Positions 55,547 to 64,000 of a DNA stretch of 64,000 nucleotides are shown in pieces. The translations under genes were made by a program, and so were the position numbers. The notes below the pieces were generated by a model. The model made no database searches. It saw nothing but the letters and a program-made list of their open reading frames with translations, and was not told the DNA's origin. Source of the stretch: Onthophagus taurus (lineage: Eukaryota; Arthropoda; Insecta; Coleoptera; Scarabaeidae). Position 1 is the stretch's first letter. Each line of letters starts with the position of its first letter. The DNA lies in assembly GCF_036711975.1 (NCBI RefSeq), contig NC_091973.1:15934001-15998000 (forward strand), in the 5' to 3' direction.

Positions 55547-58500
55547 TTATGATAATGGAGTGTTGATACGATAGTGACCCCACGCTAATGTACTCACCCC
55601 ATCATCATTAATATAACGTTTCGAATCACGTGATGAAAGAGCCAATTTATTTTTAGCATGGTATATATGCTGTGCTTTTGACTTCTGAACAAGTATTGTT
55701 TCATGTAAATATCTCTTTTTGACGTTAAACATTCCAAATAATGTTCAAAGGTAATTTTGCGTTTAACCACAGCCTTCTTTACACCTTTAGCCTTTTTAGT
55801 GATACGGCCGGAACAGACCCTATTAGCGTACAATTTAGAACGTAAACCAATAAATTCTGACATGATTCTACCTGAATTTTCATCTTTCATCAACCCCAAT
55901 ACCGCTTTATTTTGTAGTGGGATGCTAAACTCATTATCCGGAAGATAATTTGACGTATCGAAGCGTTCTAAATTATCTTTTACGAATGCATACACATCAT
56001 CTGTGGTAATGGACACAGTGAAGCTGTCGGTATCCATGTAGCACAATTGAATTTCAGAACCAAATTTAGGTTTCAAAAAATCATAATAAAATTGGTACAT
56101 AAGTAATTTAGAAATTTCCAAAACTGCAAACCCTACATATAAGGGTTTATCGTAAACCACATGCAGATGTTCCATTTGAATAGCCGAAAATGTTTCCGTA
56201 AAAATTTTTATATTTTTAAAATTTAATTTAGCAATTAGACTACGTGCCCCTAATTTTGGTCTACCCGTTCTCTTACGTATATCTTCCCAACTTGTCACTA
56301 ACCTCACATCGACCCTTTTATCTACATTTTCCATAGTTTTACCGAAAACCGCATTATTCATTAATTTAAAAAAGTCCTTTTCAAAACTATTCTTAGCAGT
56401 TTGACGTAAATGTGTGTTAACGTCGATGTAAGGTTTAAGCCAAGCTGATTGTTTAAAAGATAAAATACGATTAATTTTTCTAACTATAAGACCGTGAGCG
56501 ACGGCATGGTTTAAATTTCTATAATGAATTACATAATTTTTCTTATTAAATAAATTTGGAATAAGTCTTTTATCGCTTACGCTTTTAGAGTTTGGCGGGC
56601 ATATATTTTCGGCTAGAAATGGTAGGTCGTTATGCAAATCGTGTAATTCGCGCGGATATTCAATATCAACGTCCAATATATACCCGTAATCTGAGGTATC
56701 GGATACGTTTCTAAATTCGAAACTTCCAATTTGGGCCGCATCCAACCAAACAAACTCATTAACGGGCATATATTGAGACATTGCCCATCCATAGAGGTTA
56801 TTTGCATCCCAATACATTAAATAATTTGAAGGTAAATCGGTGTTGAAAGTACCATCGGCCATATATTTATTATTTCCCTTAGCGTGACGATGACCGCAAA
56901 ACGAGATGCCCCCGCGAATTCCCTTTTTAATGAAATGTACCTGATCTATATCTGTTAAAAGTTCGAGTTTGATCTGCGTGAACTTAAGCATAGCATCCCA
57001 AGATAAACCTGGCGCTGTATAATAATGGGCAGGGTCTAACCCATAAGTACTAAAACAAACCTCTCGAAACTTTTCAAAGATGTCTGCAAGTAAAAGTACA
57101 TCGGTCTTTAGATATAGATCTGAATACTCACGTAAATTTTGACACCCGAATGTACGCCAAACGGTTTGCGCATGATTGTATTCATCTTCACTTATACCAT
57201 CGAAGCTCAGCTTATTCATAAAAGCATCTTTAGAGGGGAATGATGTTTCACCCAATCTATCAATAGAATCAATATACTGATAAGGAAAAATACCCTTTCT
57301 TGTTAACAATTTAAACTGTTCGTGACGTATGAAAAATTTTTTAACGTGGATAAAGTCATCGTCCACAAGATTGCTGGCGAGCGAATCGAGAGAGGATGCC
57401 ATGAACCTAAATGAATCTACAAAGCGCATTTTCATGTAGACGTTTTCAAAATCATTTTTGTGCTGTTTTTTAACGCGATCAACTAAAACGTTTTTACTAA
57501 AGCTAATGTATTTTTCCTTGTTGTTGGGTAAAACATCGATACCACCCTCCGAATCGATATCAGCTAATTCCTTTACGAATAAGTGTGAATCATACCCGCT
57601 AAAATTGTGAAGAAATATCGGAATGAAATTAGGGAGTTTGAAATTAAGGTTACACGTTGAATGTGCGGCACCTCTAAATCTGCCGGTAATATGACAATGG
57701 TCGTGAACCTTATTCTGATTAAAACCATCAAACGGTGACTTACAAATATGGCATAACGAAGCCGAATTAAATTTCAATTCCTCTTCAGCGGTTAGAGGTA
57801 GCATTGGTTTAATACATTTTAAATATTCGTTGTAAATAAATTTAACGTCCTCGATTAATTTTGAAACAAAAACTTTACCACAATCGAGGCCCGTATACGT
57901 TTCGAATTTATAATATTTAACATCGGATGTTGAAACGATATAATAAGCAAAGCTATACGGCATGTGTATATCTACCGCTTCGGTAAAAGATGTTGAAGTA
58001 CTAGGTTCGCAAAACTCTACCGGCTTTAAAATCGATTCAAAATCCGCATATATAACAAAGGGAACGTTTTGAGTATTTTTATAATTATTAAATTGTAAAA
58101 TATTTTCAGGCGTATACGAACCTAGAAAGTTTGGCCTTGAGCGCACATTTTTCGATGGTGAAATGGTTTTAATATGATTACAATCATGCAGTTGATGATC
58201 GTTTAACAACTTTTGTGTGGAAAAGCGTGTTAAACAACCATCGCAAAGGTGTACAGAATGACCGTGGTTGTATACTTGTTTAGAAATCAAACGTGATAGA
58301 TTTACAATTAAAACGTAATGTCCGTGTCCATTTTCATATAAATAAAGTAAATTTATATGGGTATCCCGTCGATTTTTTGTAAAATAAATTGGCCCTTCCA
58401 CCACGTATTCTTTGGATGATTTAACTAGTTCATAAATATTTATACTTAAATTATTTAATTGTTCAATTTTAGGAATGTCTTTTAAATGCACGGGAAAGTT

Positions 58501-59691
58501 TATATCTTTTAAATTTAATACGGTTGAAAAGTGCGGGTACGATGATATTAAGTTTCTATTACTTTCAACCGGTCGCAGATGAGATACGAGACTCCAAGCT
58601 AAACAAGCGTTGTCATCGTAGTTTTTGATGTTGATGCACGCTTTCTTGGTAGCGATTGATTCAGGAAGCGGGATGTACGACGAGCCGGGTATAGGTTGGA
58701 ATTTGTTGATGTTTAGAAGAAGGTATGAAATAGAGAAGAAGGCCCAACCGGACCCCCTTTCCTGAAACTCTTCAGCTTGATGGTTAATACTTGCCACCAT
58801 CTCATCATAAGTTTCAATAAAATCGGCGAATTGTGTAATTACTTCGAATTTGGTATTAAAATTCTTTTCGGACGCGGTAACGGTCTCATCTCCATTTTCA
58901 TTAATTGTTGTTTTAATAAAAATGGATAAAAGCTCGAGTTGCACCTTCACCGAGCCGTTCAGGTTCATGTAAGATGTGATAATATTTCCGACAGTATTTC
59001 GGGAACGCGCAAGATATGTGGAGATATCATCATCATCATCATCACGATCTCCGGATATTTTATAAGACGCAACTCGATCTTTGTAACAAGTTGCAATCTT
59101 CTCAACACCTTTCTCAACCTCTATCGTATGATTCATCGTGAGATGTGACTCCAAAGCCATATGATTTGTGAAAGAAATTCCACACAAATCGCATAGCTTT
59201 GATCTATTATCACCTGATAGCGGTTGAGGAAGGTGTTTAGAAGGTTGCAAAATTGACCTTACAGCCGACGTCGATGATGTAGATGGTGGCACATCGATGG
59301 TGGGTTTCGCTTTCGAACAATTTGCCATTGCAGGAGGTGGCGCTTGGCGTTGAGGACCAACTTCTAAACCATTATCACCCGATAGCGATTGAGGAAGACG
59401 TTTAGAAGGTTGCAAAATTGACCTCACCGCCGATGATGTAGATGGTGGTACATCGATGGTGGATTTCACTTTCGAATAATTTGCCATTGCTGGAGGTGGC
59501 GCTTGACGCTGAGGACCAACTTCTAAACCATGCACTAATCTTTTATGTCTTTGAAAACTATCGAATCTCGAAAAAGATTTATCGCATAAAGAACACTCGT
59601 TCTTAACGTTATTAGTATGCGAAAGTCGCGTGTGCCGATCGAGGTTCCTTTTGGCAGTGAACGACTTTTGACACTTATCGCACGCGAACAT
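55547..59691 (-). pseudogene. Protein-primed family-B DNA polymerase with N-terminal C2H2 fingers
   Basis: The frame starts at Met 59,691. Residues 1-55 form two C2H2 fingers (CDKCQKSFTAKRNLDRHTRLSH; CSLCDKSFSRFDSFQRHKRLVH). Residues 57-162 are two copies of a Pro/Ser-rich unit of about 53 residues. A third finger (CDLCGISFTNHMALESHLTMNH) is at about 167-188, with an Asp run near 216. Exonuclease motifs: YADFES (about 549), SGYDSHLF (about 700), YLKTDVLLLAD (about 865). Polymerase: DANNLYGW (about 965), KLMNNAVFGKTMEN (about 1113), YMDTDSF (about 1220). This enzyme replicates linear DNA from a protein primer. A one-base shift near 55,668 diverts the last 35 or so codons: the expected ending (LALSSRDSKRYI, TLAWGHYRI) lies in the next frame, to 55,547. 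The main frame instead stops at 55,594. Confidence 0.92.
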
Positions 59692-60111
59692 CTTTAAAGA
59701 GATTTGAAATTGACAGTGTCAAATATAAACTTTAACGAGAGCAACCGCTTATTAAAACTGCTGATGTTGCGAGTACCACAGATGACTGTGAAGTAAAAAG
59801 TTTCTAGAAATAATAGGTATTTATATTAGATAAAAATGCAAACTAAGCAGTTTTTATTAAATCGTCGAGGTTCAGTAAAGTTCAATGCACCACGTCAGTG
59901 GAAGTGTTAAATTACATTGTGGTTACAATAATGCTGAGCAATAGAATTATTGGTGTAAATGAAATACGGATAAATAGAAATTTAAAACGCTAATTAATTA
60001 TAAGGATGTAATAAATTAAAAGTTTTTAAATAAATAATAGGATTTATTAATATTTAAGTTGACAATAATGTAAAGTAAATATACGTTTTACTTAGAAAAA
60101 AACATTTAAAC
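59692..60111. other. Spacer between polymerase and integrase
   Basis: It holds the polymerase upstream region (a TTTATATTTG box about 30 bases before the ATG, minus strand) and the diverged repeat shared with 54,508-54,590 at about 59,880-59,971. No gene. Confidence 0.5.
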
Positions 60112-61056
60112 CTAAACGATATTGTCTTTCGGTATCCAACTGTTATGGGATGAATCGAATCCTAACCACTTAACGAACACTTGATTCTTTCTTCTGTTTA
60201 ACACTTTTTCAACAAGATACACATCAGGTTGTTTGGATCTTTGAAGTTCGAATTCATAAAAAGCTCCTTTAATAGGTTGTCCACTCATATCTTCTAATAA
60301 ATAAGAAATTGGATTCGTAATTTGTGTTTTAACTATTTTAAATAACTCAGTGGTCCAGTTGGGTAAATATCCCTTATCGAAGACATGCTTATGCTTGCTA
60401 ATGCGAACTACATCTCCAACATTAAAGTTTCCCTTACCGGCAATTTTAATATGATTGTACACCGTATTGAGAAGTTTATTTTCTACAGATTTCGAATTTA
60501 TTTGAGATGGTTTCATTTTCGTGGTTGAATGCTTTGAATTATTATATTGAGTTGTAATAGCATCCAATAAGTGTAACCATTTATGATTTCCGTAAAGACT
60601 AAACATTTTATACAACTTTTGTTTTATGGTTCTAATTACGCGTTCAGCTATTGCAGCCTTCATTACGCTATACGTTGAATAATGATTAATTTTAAATTCC
60701 ATCATCAACTTTTTGAAGTGTGTATTGTAAAATTCCTTTCCCTGATCAGTTTGTAGATTTTTAGGTACACGACCTTCAGAGAGAATTGAACGTAACGCGT
60801 GTATTACATCTGTTGAGGATTTATTTTTTAACGACCGCATCCAGAGATACTTTGAAAAACAATCGATAACCACTAAGATGTATTTATGTCCAACATTGAT
60901 TTTACCAAATTCAATCATTTCAATAAGATCAGCTTGCCATAAATCATCGATCCCCTTCAATATAGTTCTGCGTCTAGGAAATAAACGTCTAGCGGGACGA
61001 TGAAGTTCTTCAACTATAGTTTGTTTCGCTTTCGATACCTGCATTCTTACGCTCAT
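60112..61056 (-). CDS. Retrovirus-type (rve) integrase with C-terminal chromodomain
   Basis: 314 codons, intact. RNase H-fold core: first Asp in DLWQADLIEM (about residue 42), second in LQTDQGKEFYN (about 104), Glu in MKAAIAERVIRTIK (about 140). The middle part has a GDVVRISKHKHVFDKGY SH3-like region. The end, VYLVEKVLNRRKNQVFVKWL (about 280) with NSWIPKDNI, is a chromodomain. In Polintons this enzyme inserts the linear genome; a chromodomain may steer it to modified histones, as in chromoviruses (inference). Its start overlaps the 3' end of the next gene by 47 bp. The usual N-terminal HHCC finger is not visible. Confidence 0.9.
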   Translation of the reverse strand: MSVRMQVSKAKQTIVEELHRPARRLFPRRRTILKGIDDLWQADLIEMIEFGKINVGHKYILVVIDCFSKYLWMRSLKNKSSTDVIHALRSILSEGRVPKNLQTDQGKEFYNTHFKKLMMEFKINHYSTYSVMKAAIAERVIRTIKQKLYKMFSLYGNHKWLHLLDAITTQYNNSKHSTTKMKPSQINSKSVENKLLNTVYNHIKIAGKGNFNVGDVVRISKHKHVFDKGYLPNWTTELFKIVKTQITNPISYLLEDMSGQPIKGAFYEFELQRSKQPDVYLVEKVLNRRKNQVFVKWLGFDSSHNSWIPKDNIV

Positions 61057-61636
61057 GGATTAGGTCCAACTTTTTTTTCTCCAATATATCTAGTCGTGAA
61101 TTTATAGTGCTTTCCATATCAAGTAGACGATCTGCAACACCCTGTATCCCATTTCGTAGATTTGTTGTGAGTATATCAAATGCATTTAAATTAGTGTTGA
61201 ATGATTTTGTTAGAGTTGTAATTTGCTGACCATTTAATAGGATTTCCGCGTTAATTTTTTTAATGTCGCGTAAGAGTGTAGAGTTTTTAATATCAATTTT
61301 TGTTGACACCTGATGTATACGTTTACTATGATCTCCAATAATTCTTTGAACGTCCGCTATTATGACCTTAATTTCGTTTAAGATTGTAGCTTTCAATGTT
61401 TCACATATTTCGTCTACATAAATTTTTATCGCACAATCATTTTCATACGTCGGTTGTTGAACGTTAGATAGTTTACGCCCCTGGATATCATAATCTCCAT
61501 CTACGGTTAAAGGGAATCCAATATGGCGTTGAGATGTAGTTAAATTCTCATCATTCAATACTTTATTCCGCGCAGAACGTAATGTACGACCAAACTTATC
61601 AATGCTCACACCACTCACGCTTGATCCACCGTTCAT
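61010..61636 (-). CDS. Coiled-coil protein, possible virion/fibre-like protein
   Basis: 208 codons, intact. Gly/Ser-rich start (MNGGSSVSGVSIDKFGRTLR), then GDYDIQGRKLSNVQQPTYENDCA (recalling the 'L-NV--P---DA' linker that precedes trimeric stalks in tail-fibre-like proteins), followed by long amphipathic helices (about 75-200). It overlaps the integrase and is followed upstream by a DUF8207-like gene. A structural fibre role is inferred from the motif and coiled coil; no catalytic motif. Confidence 0.6.
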   Translation of the reverse strand: MNGGSSVSGVSIDKFGRTLRSARNKVLNDENLTTSQRHIGFPLTVDGDYDIQGRKLSNVQQPTYENDCAIKIYVDEICETLKATILNEIKVIIADVQRIIGDHSKRIHQVSTKIDIKNSTLLRDIKKINAEILLNGQQITTLTKSFNTNLNAFDILTTNLRNGIQGVADRLLDMESTINSRLDILEKKKLDLIHERKNAGIESETNYS

Positions 61637-61642
61637 TGGTAC

Positions 61643-61648
61643 GCATAA

Positions 61649-61682
<34 letters not shown>
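61643..61682. repeat. (ATT)n microsatellite
   Basis: About 12 perfect ATT units between two Polinton genes, touching the stop codon of the DUF8207-like gene. Absence of decay suggests recent expansion. Confidence 0.9.
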
Positions 61683-61686
<4 letters not shown>

Positions 61687-62663
61687 ACGCCGCTCTCCTT
61701 CAGTTCTTCTATAATGGATGTGATTTCATTAATATGGGAATTGTTTCCTGCCGCATGTGAAGCGTACAACAATTTCAATCGATCTACCAATTCGTTAACA
61801 TCATCCCAATATTTATACTCAACGATTTTCGAGTTCACTTCAAGATGTCGTCCGGGTATTAATCCATCCCCCGACTTATTAAATGTAAATAAAGGTTTAA
61901 TAATTTTAGTATACTTGTACGATTTATTTCCAACTATAGGACCCGTAAAATTTCGCTTATGCGCACCCGTATACGCTAGAACAGATTTGTAACGTTGTAG
62001 ATCCTCTTCGGTATAGTTCGTAGGTCGTTTTAACTGTATAAGTTCATATAACCCCGTAGAGGCTTGTATGCGTTTTTCGCCTCCGAGAACAATATGAGAA
62101 GGTTTAAACTGGACAGTCTTCGATCCAATCATCCAATCGTTTTCATCAGGATCATAACGTATACCCATTCTCTCATCAATTTCTCCTCTTTTACCAAACG
62201 TATAATATAAATCCCGAATTTGATTCGGTAGATTTTCTATAGGTAAATCCTCCGCCTTCAATTTTTGTTATGCATCCGGCGGCGTTTTAAATTCATCATC
62301 ACTTTCAGGAAAAGTTAATTTTTTCCTAAATGCCGGAGTTTTAAAATCGGTTTCATCAAATTTCGTTTTAACGTCAACACCGACATCATCAGTAGGTTGA
62401 TAGTGGTGATGGTAATGTACAGAAGAAGAAGGTTTCACTTCACTTAATTTATTAGTCATATCTTTTAATGAATCGCTTAAAGGCTGATGTAGTTTAGCGA
62501 TAAGACGGTCATCGTTTTCTCGACCGAGTTTAAGCGCTAAATATTTTTTCTTAATAGTATTTGTTATGTTAGTTATAGCTTTATCCCTCTCACGTATGGA
62601 ACGCTTAGTCATTTCATCGTTATGTGACATGCTTACTCTCACAAATACCAGATAACAATGCAA
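61680..62663 (-). pseudogene. DUF8207-like Polinton protein, split by one stop codon
   Basis: Two open stretches in the same frame: 62,663-62,268 (probable start at MSHNDEM, 62,630; Lys/Arg-rich helical region KAITNITNTIKKKYLALKLG) and, after a single TAA at about 62,268, 62,261-61,680 (GIRYDPDENDWMIGS; STGLYELIQLK; RYKSVLAYTGAHKR). Joined, they have the length (about 315-328 residues) and domain order of a gene found beside Polinton ATPases in arthropods. Function unknown. The stop may be a recent nonsense change, or these may be two genes; the conserved order in relatives favours one. Confidence 0.6.
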
Positions 62664-62667
62664 TAAT

Positions 62668-63309
62668 TTAGTCCGGGTAAATAAATTTATCCATTCCTAT
62701 ACGATACCTTCCATCCTTTACTTCAAAATCTTTCATAATAATCATAGGGTTATATTTATCATCATTCCAACACCGTTTAAAAGCGTCCTTGAAAACATCA
62801 AACTTCATGTCGGTGTTAACGTGTTCATCATACATATGTTTTAAATTAACCTCATCTTGTTTGAATAGAATTAAGACGTTTGCATTGTCTCGTATTAGGT
62901 GTTTAGGTATCCGCGTATAGGTTTGCGTAAGGTAGAACGAATCAATATTATTATGTCGTCCCATACAGAAAAATGATCGAATCTTATCCTGTTTATCGCA
63001 TGCTACATCGTCAAATATGAAAATTGAGTTTTGTTTAGCTTCAGACGGATCTATAACGGCATCATTATCGATGAATCTATAAAGTCCTATTTCGGGTAAC
63101 TGTTTCATAATCATTTCTAAAAATTCATATTTCGGTTGATGTAAGGATTTTGAGTATATATAAATATTTTCAAAATTTAAACCATTTTTATCGAAAATGA
63201 GATTTAACATCAAGTTGGTTTTCCCACATCCGCTCGGACCGCATACTATTGCTCGTATACTGTTCGGTATGAGATCACCATGCCTACGACTGGTTATCGG
63301 TTTCATCAT
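62668..63309 (-). CDS. A32-like (FtsK/HerA) genome-packaging ATPase
   Basis: 213 codons, intact. Walker A is AIVCGPSGCGKTNLM (about residues 21-34). Walker B is SIFIFDDVACD (about 95-105), followed by QTYTRIPKHLIRDNAN, a sensor-like segment seen in this family. It pumps DNA into virions in Polintons, adintoviruses and NCLDV relatives. Starts MMKPITSRRHGD; stop four bases before the next gene's open stretch. Divergent from the PLA2 gene across 133 bp. Confidence 0.9.
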   Translation of the reverse strand: MMKPITSRRHGDLIPNSIRAIVCGPSGCGKTNLMLNLIFDKNGLNFENIYIYSKSLHQPKYEFLEMIMKQLPEIGLYRFIDNDAVIDPSEAKQNSIFIFDDVACDKQDKIRSFFCMGRHNNIDSFYLTQTYTRIPKHLIRDNANVLILFKQDEVNLKHMYDEHVNTDMKFDVFKDAFKRCWNDDKYNPMIIMKDFEVKDGRYRIGMDKFIYPD

Positions 63310-63442
63310 CGTTAATCGAGATCGGTTAATGACATTGTGAGAGATGGGTGTTGCACTACACGCATTATAAAACTAAAATGAGTTTTAATCTTCATGTGCG
63401 GGTATATAAGGGATGTGAAAGCGTAAACCGCATCAGTTGAGT
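63310..63442. promoter_or_regulatory. Bidirectional promoter between ATPase and PLA2 genes
   Basis: Plus strand: TATATAAG at 63,403-63,410 and the initiator TCAGTT at 63,433-63,438, with +1 A at 63,435, eight bases before the ATG. Minus strand: a TTTATAAT box at about 63,364-63,371 about 55 bases before the ATPase ATG. The plus-strand elements have the same 32-base spacing as the promoter at 3,638. Confidence 0.65.
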
Positions 63443-64000
63443 ATGCTGTTTACTCGAGATAGTACATCTGCGACGGCGGGGGGAAGCGGAATACTTAATA
63501 CACTTATCAATAAACTACCCGTTGAGTTACACGTTCCAGGCTATCAATTTTGTGGACCAGGAACAAAATTGAAGAAACGTTTGGCTAGAGGCGATAAAGG
63601 AATAAATCCATTAGATCGGGGTTGTAGAGAACACGATATAGCGTATTCGGACAATAATTCTTTAGAACAACGTCGCATGGCCGATAGACGTTTGGAGGAA
63701 AACGCTTGGGAGAGAGTGAAAGCGAAAGATTCGACATTGGGGGAAAAAGCATCAGCTTGGTTAGTTACAAACGCTATGAAAGTTAAACGAAAATTGGGAA
63801 TGGGTCATAAGGGACAAAAAATAATTAAAAGATTAAAAGATAAAAAAAATAAACCGATAGCATTTAAAAGCGTGTTGGTAAAGCAAATCGCTAAAGATTT
63901 ACCCAAAACAACAGATAATTTACGGGAAGCGGCTAGATTAGCTTTGAAAAGTGCTCGTATAGCTGTTAAATCCGCGGGTGGAAAGAAAAAAGTTAAAATT
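63443..64000 (+). CDS. Parvovirus-VP1-like phospholipase A2 domain protein (partial)
   Basis: From ATG 63,443 the frame is open to the window edge (186 codons). The calcium-loop motif PGYQFCGPGTKL lies at about residues 32-43 and the catalytic His-Asp pair in CREHDIAYSD at about 61-70, both as in parvoviral VP1 PLA2. A basic Lys-rich region (residues 110-186) follows. In parvoviruses the domain breaches endosomal membranes; homologues are reported in adintovirus-like elements. It is the only gene on this strand. The end, and any capsid part, lie outside the window. Confidence 0.88.
   Translation, partial: MLFTRDSTSATAGGSGILNTLINKLPVELHVPGYQFCGPGTKLKKRLARGDKGINPLDRGCREHDIAYSDNNSLEQRRMADRRLEENAWERVKAKDSTLGEKASAWLVTNAMKVKRKLGMGHKGQKIIKRLKDKKNKPIAFKSVLVKQIAKDLPKTTDNLREAARLALKSARIAVKSAGGKKKVKI

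Larger units (their letters stand above)
53729..64000 (-). mobile_element. Polinton/adintovirus-like element (partial; right end outside window)
   Basis: Gene set: protein-primed DNA polymerase B, rve integrase, A32-type ATPase and a VP1-like PLA2 protein. This combination defines Polintons and the adintovirus-like group. All genes except PLA2 are on the minus strand. Neither terminal inverted repeat was identified: the left boundary is somewhere between 53,729 and 55,313 and the right end is past 64,000. Capsid and protease genes are not in view. Confidence 0.85.

Noticed and set aside
61582..61992. Plus-strand frame with a poly-Tyr run
   Set aside because: It is antisense to two Polinton genes, and the Tyr run is the (ATT)n microsatellite read in one frame.

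Overview
The window is eukaryotic and almost certainly from an insect. It is AT-rich, has short introns (about 54-90 nt) with GT..AG ends, and carries TATA/TCAGT core promoters and AATAAA signals. It is built of insect-type transposable elements: non-LTR elements, Penelope, Gypsy, BEL/Pao, Copia, Tc1/mariner, a P element and a Polinton. A beetle is plausible, but the sequence does not fix the order. I saw no rRNA, tRNA or CRISPR array, and no clear single-copy host gene.

Positions 1-11,440 hold decayed non-LTR retrotransposons: an RNase H/zinc-finger tail at 1-640, RT fragments on the minus strand at 931-2,340, and a near full-length two-ORF element at 5,270-9,840. Between them are two tandem-repeat blocks (4,498-4,965 and 10,680-11,060), a DDE transposase first exon (2,527) and a compact SGNH-hydrolase-like gene at 3,638-4,446. 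That gene has a TATA box, initiator, four exons, three tiny introns and a poly(A) signal, and is spoiled by one early stop codon.

Positions 11,440-23,000 hold a Ulp1-type (C48) cysteine protease ORF with a C-terminal zinc finger, a 1.0 kb mariner relic with 275 bp inverted repeats, and a THAP9/P-element transposase (minus strand) with one intron. The P element is split by a 1.65 kb Penelope-like element (PLE A) with target duplication CCAAAT, 87 bp inverted pseudo-LTRs and hammerhead-ribozyme-like motifs. A degraded Copia element follows. Then comes a second PLE (PLE B) with a hammerhead ribozyme whose core is intact; it is split by a 358 bp MITE with a TA target duplication. Positions 23,000-26,500 are mostly non-coding.

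Positions 26,510-41,500 are one Gypsy element (Gypsy A) opened three times: by a 7.2 kb LINE (target duplication TAACA) that itself contains a BEL/Pao pol gene, by a 2.5 kb mariner placed in the catalytic RT box (TA duplication), and by a 1.55 kb solo LTR (ATAT duplication). Each junction can be read to the base, so the order of insertion is clear. At 43,718-51,263 a second, younger Gypsy (Gypsy B, duplication GCAT, tRNA-Lys(CTT)-type primer site) interrupts a third PLE (PLE C).

From about 54 kb to the right edge lies most of a Polinton/adintovirus-like element. It carries a protein-primed family-B DNA polymerase with N-terminal C2H2 fingers, a retroviral-type integrase with a chromodomain, a coiled-coil protein overlapping the integrase start, a DUF8207-like protein split by one stop codon, an A32-type packaging ATPase and, divergently transcribed, a parvovirus-VP1-like phospholipase A2 protein that runs off the window. 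Capsid and protease genes, if present, lie beyond 64,000. The polymerase has a frameshift near its C-terminus, and an adjoining ORF also carries a stop codon, so this copy looks decayed but recent.
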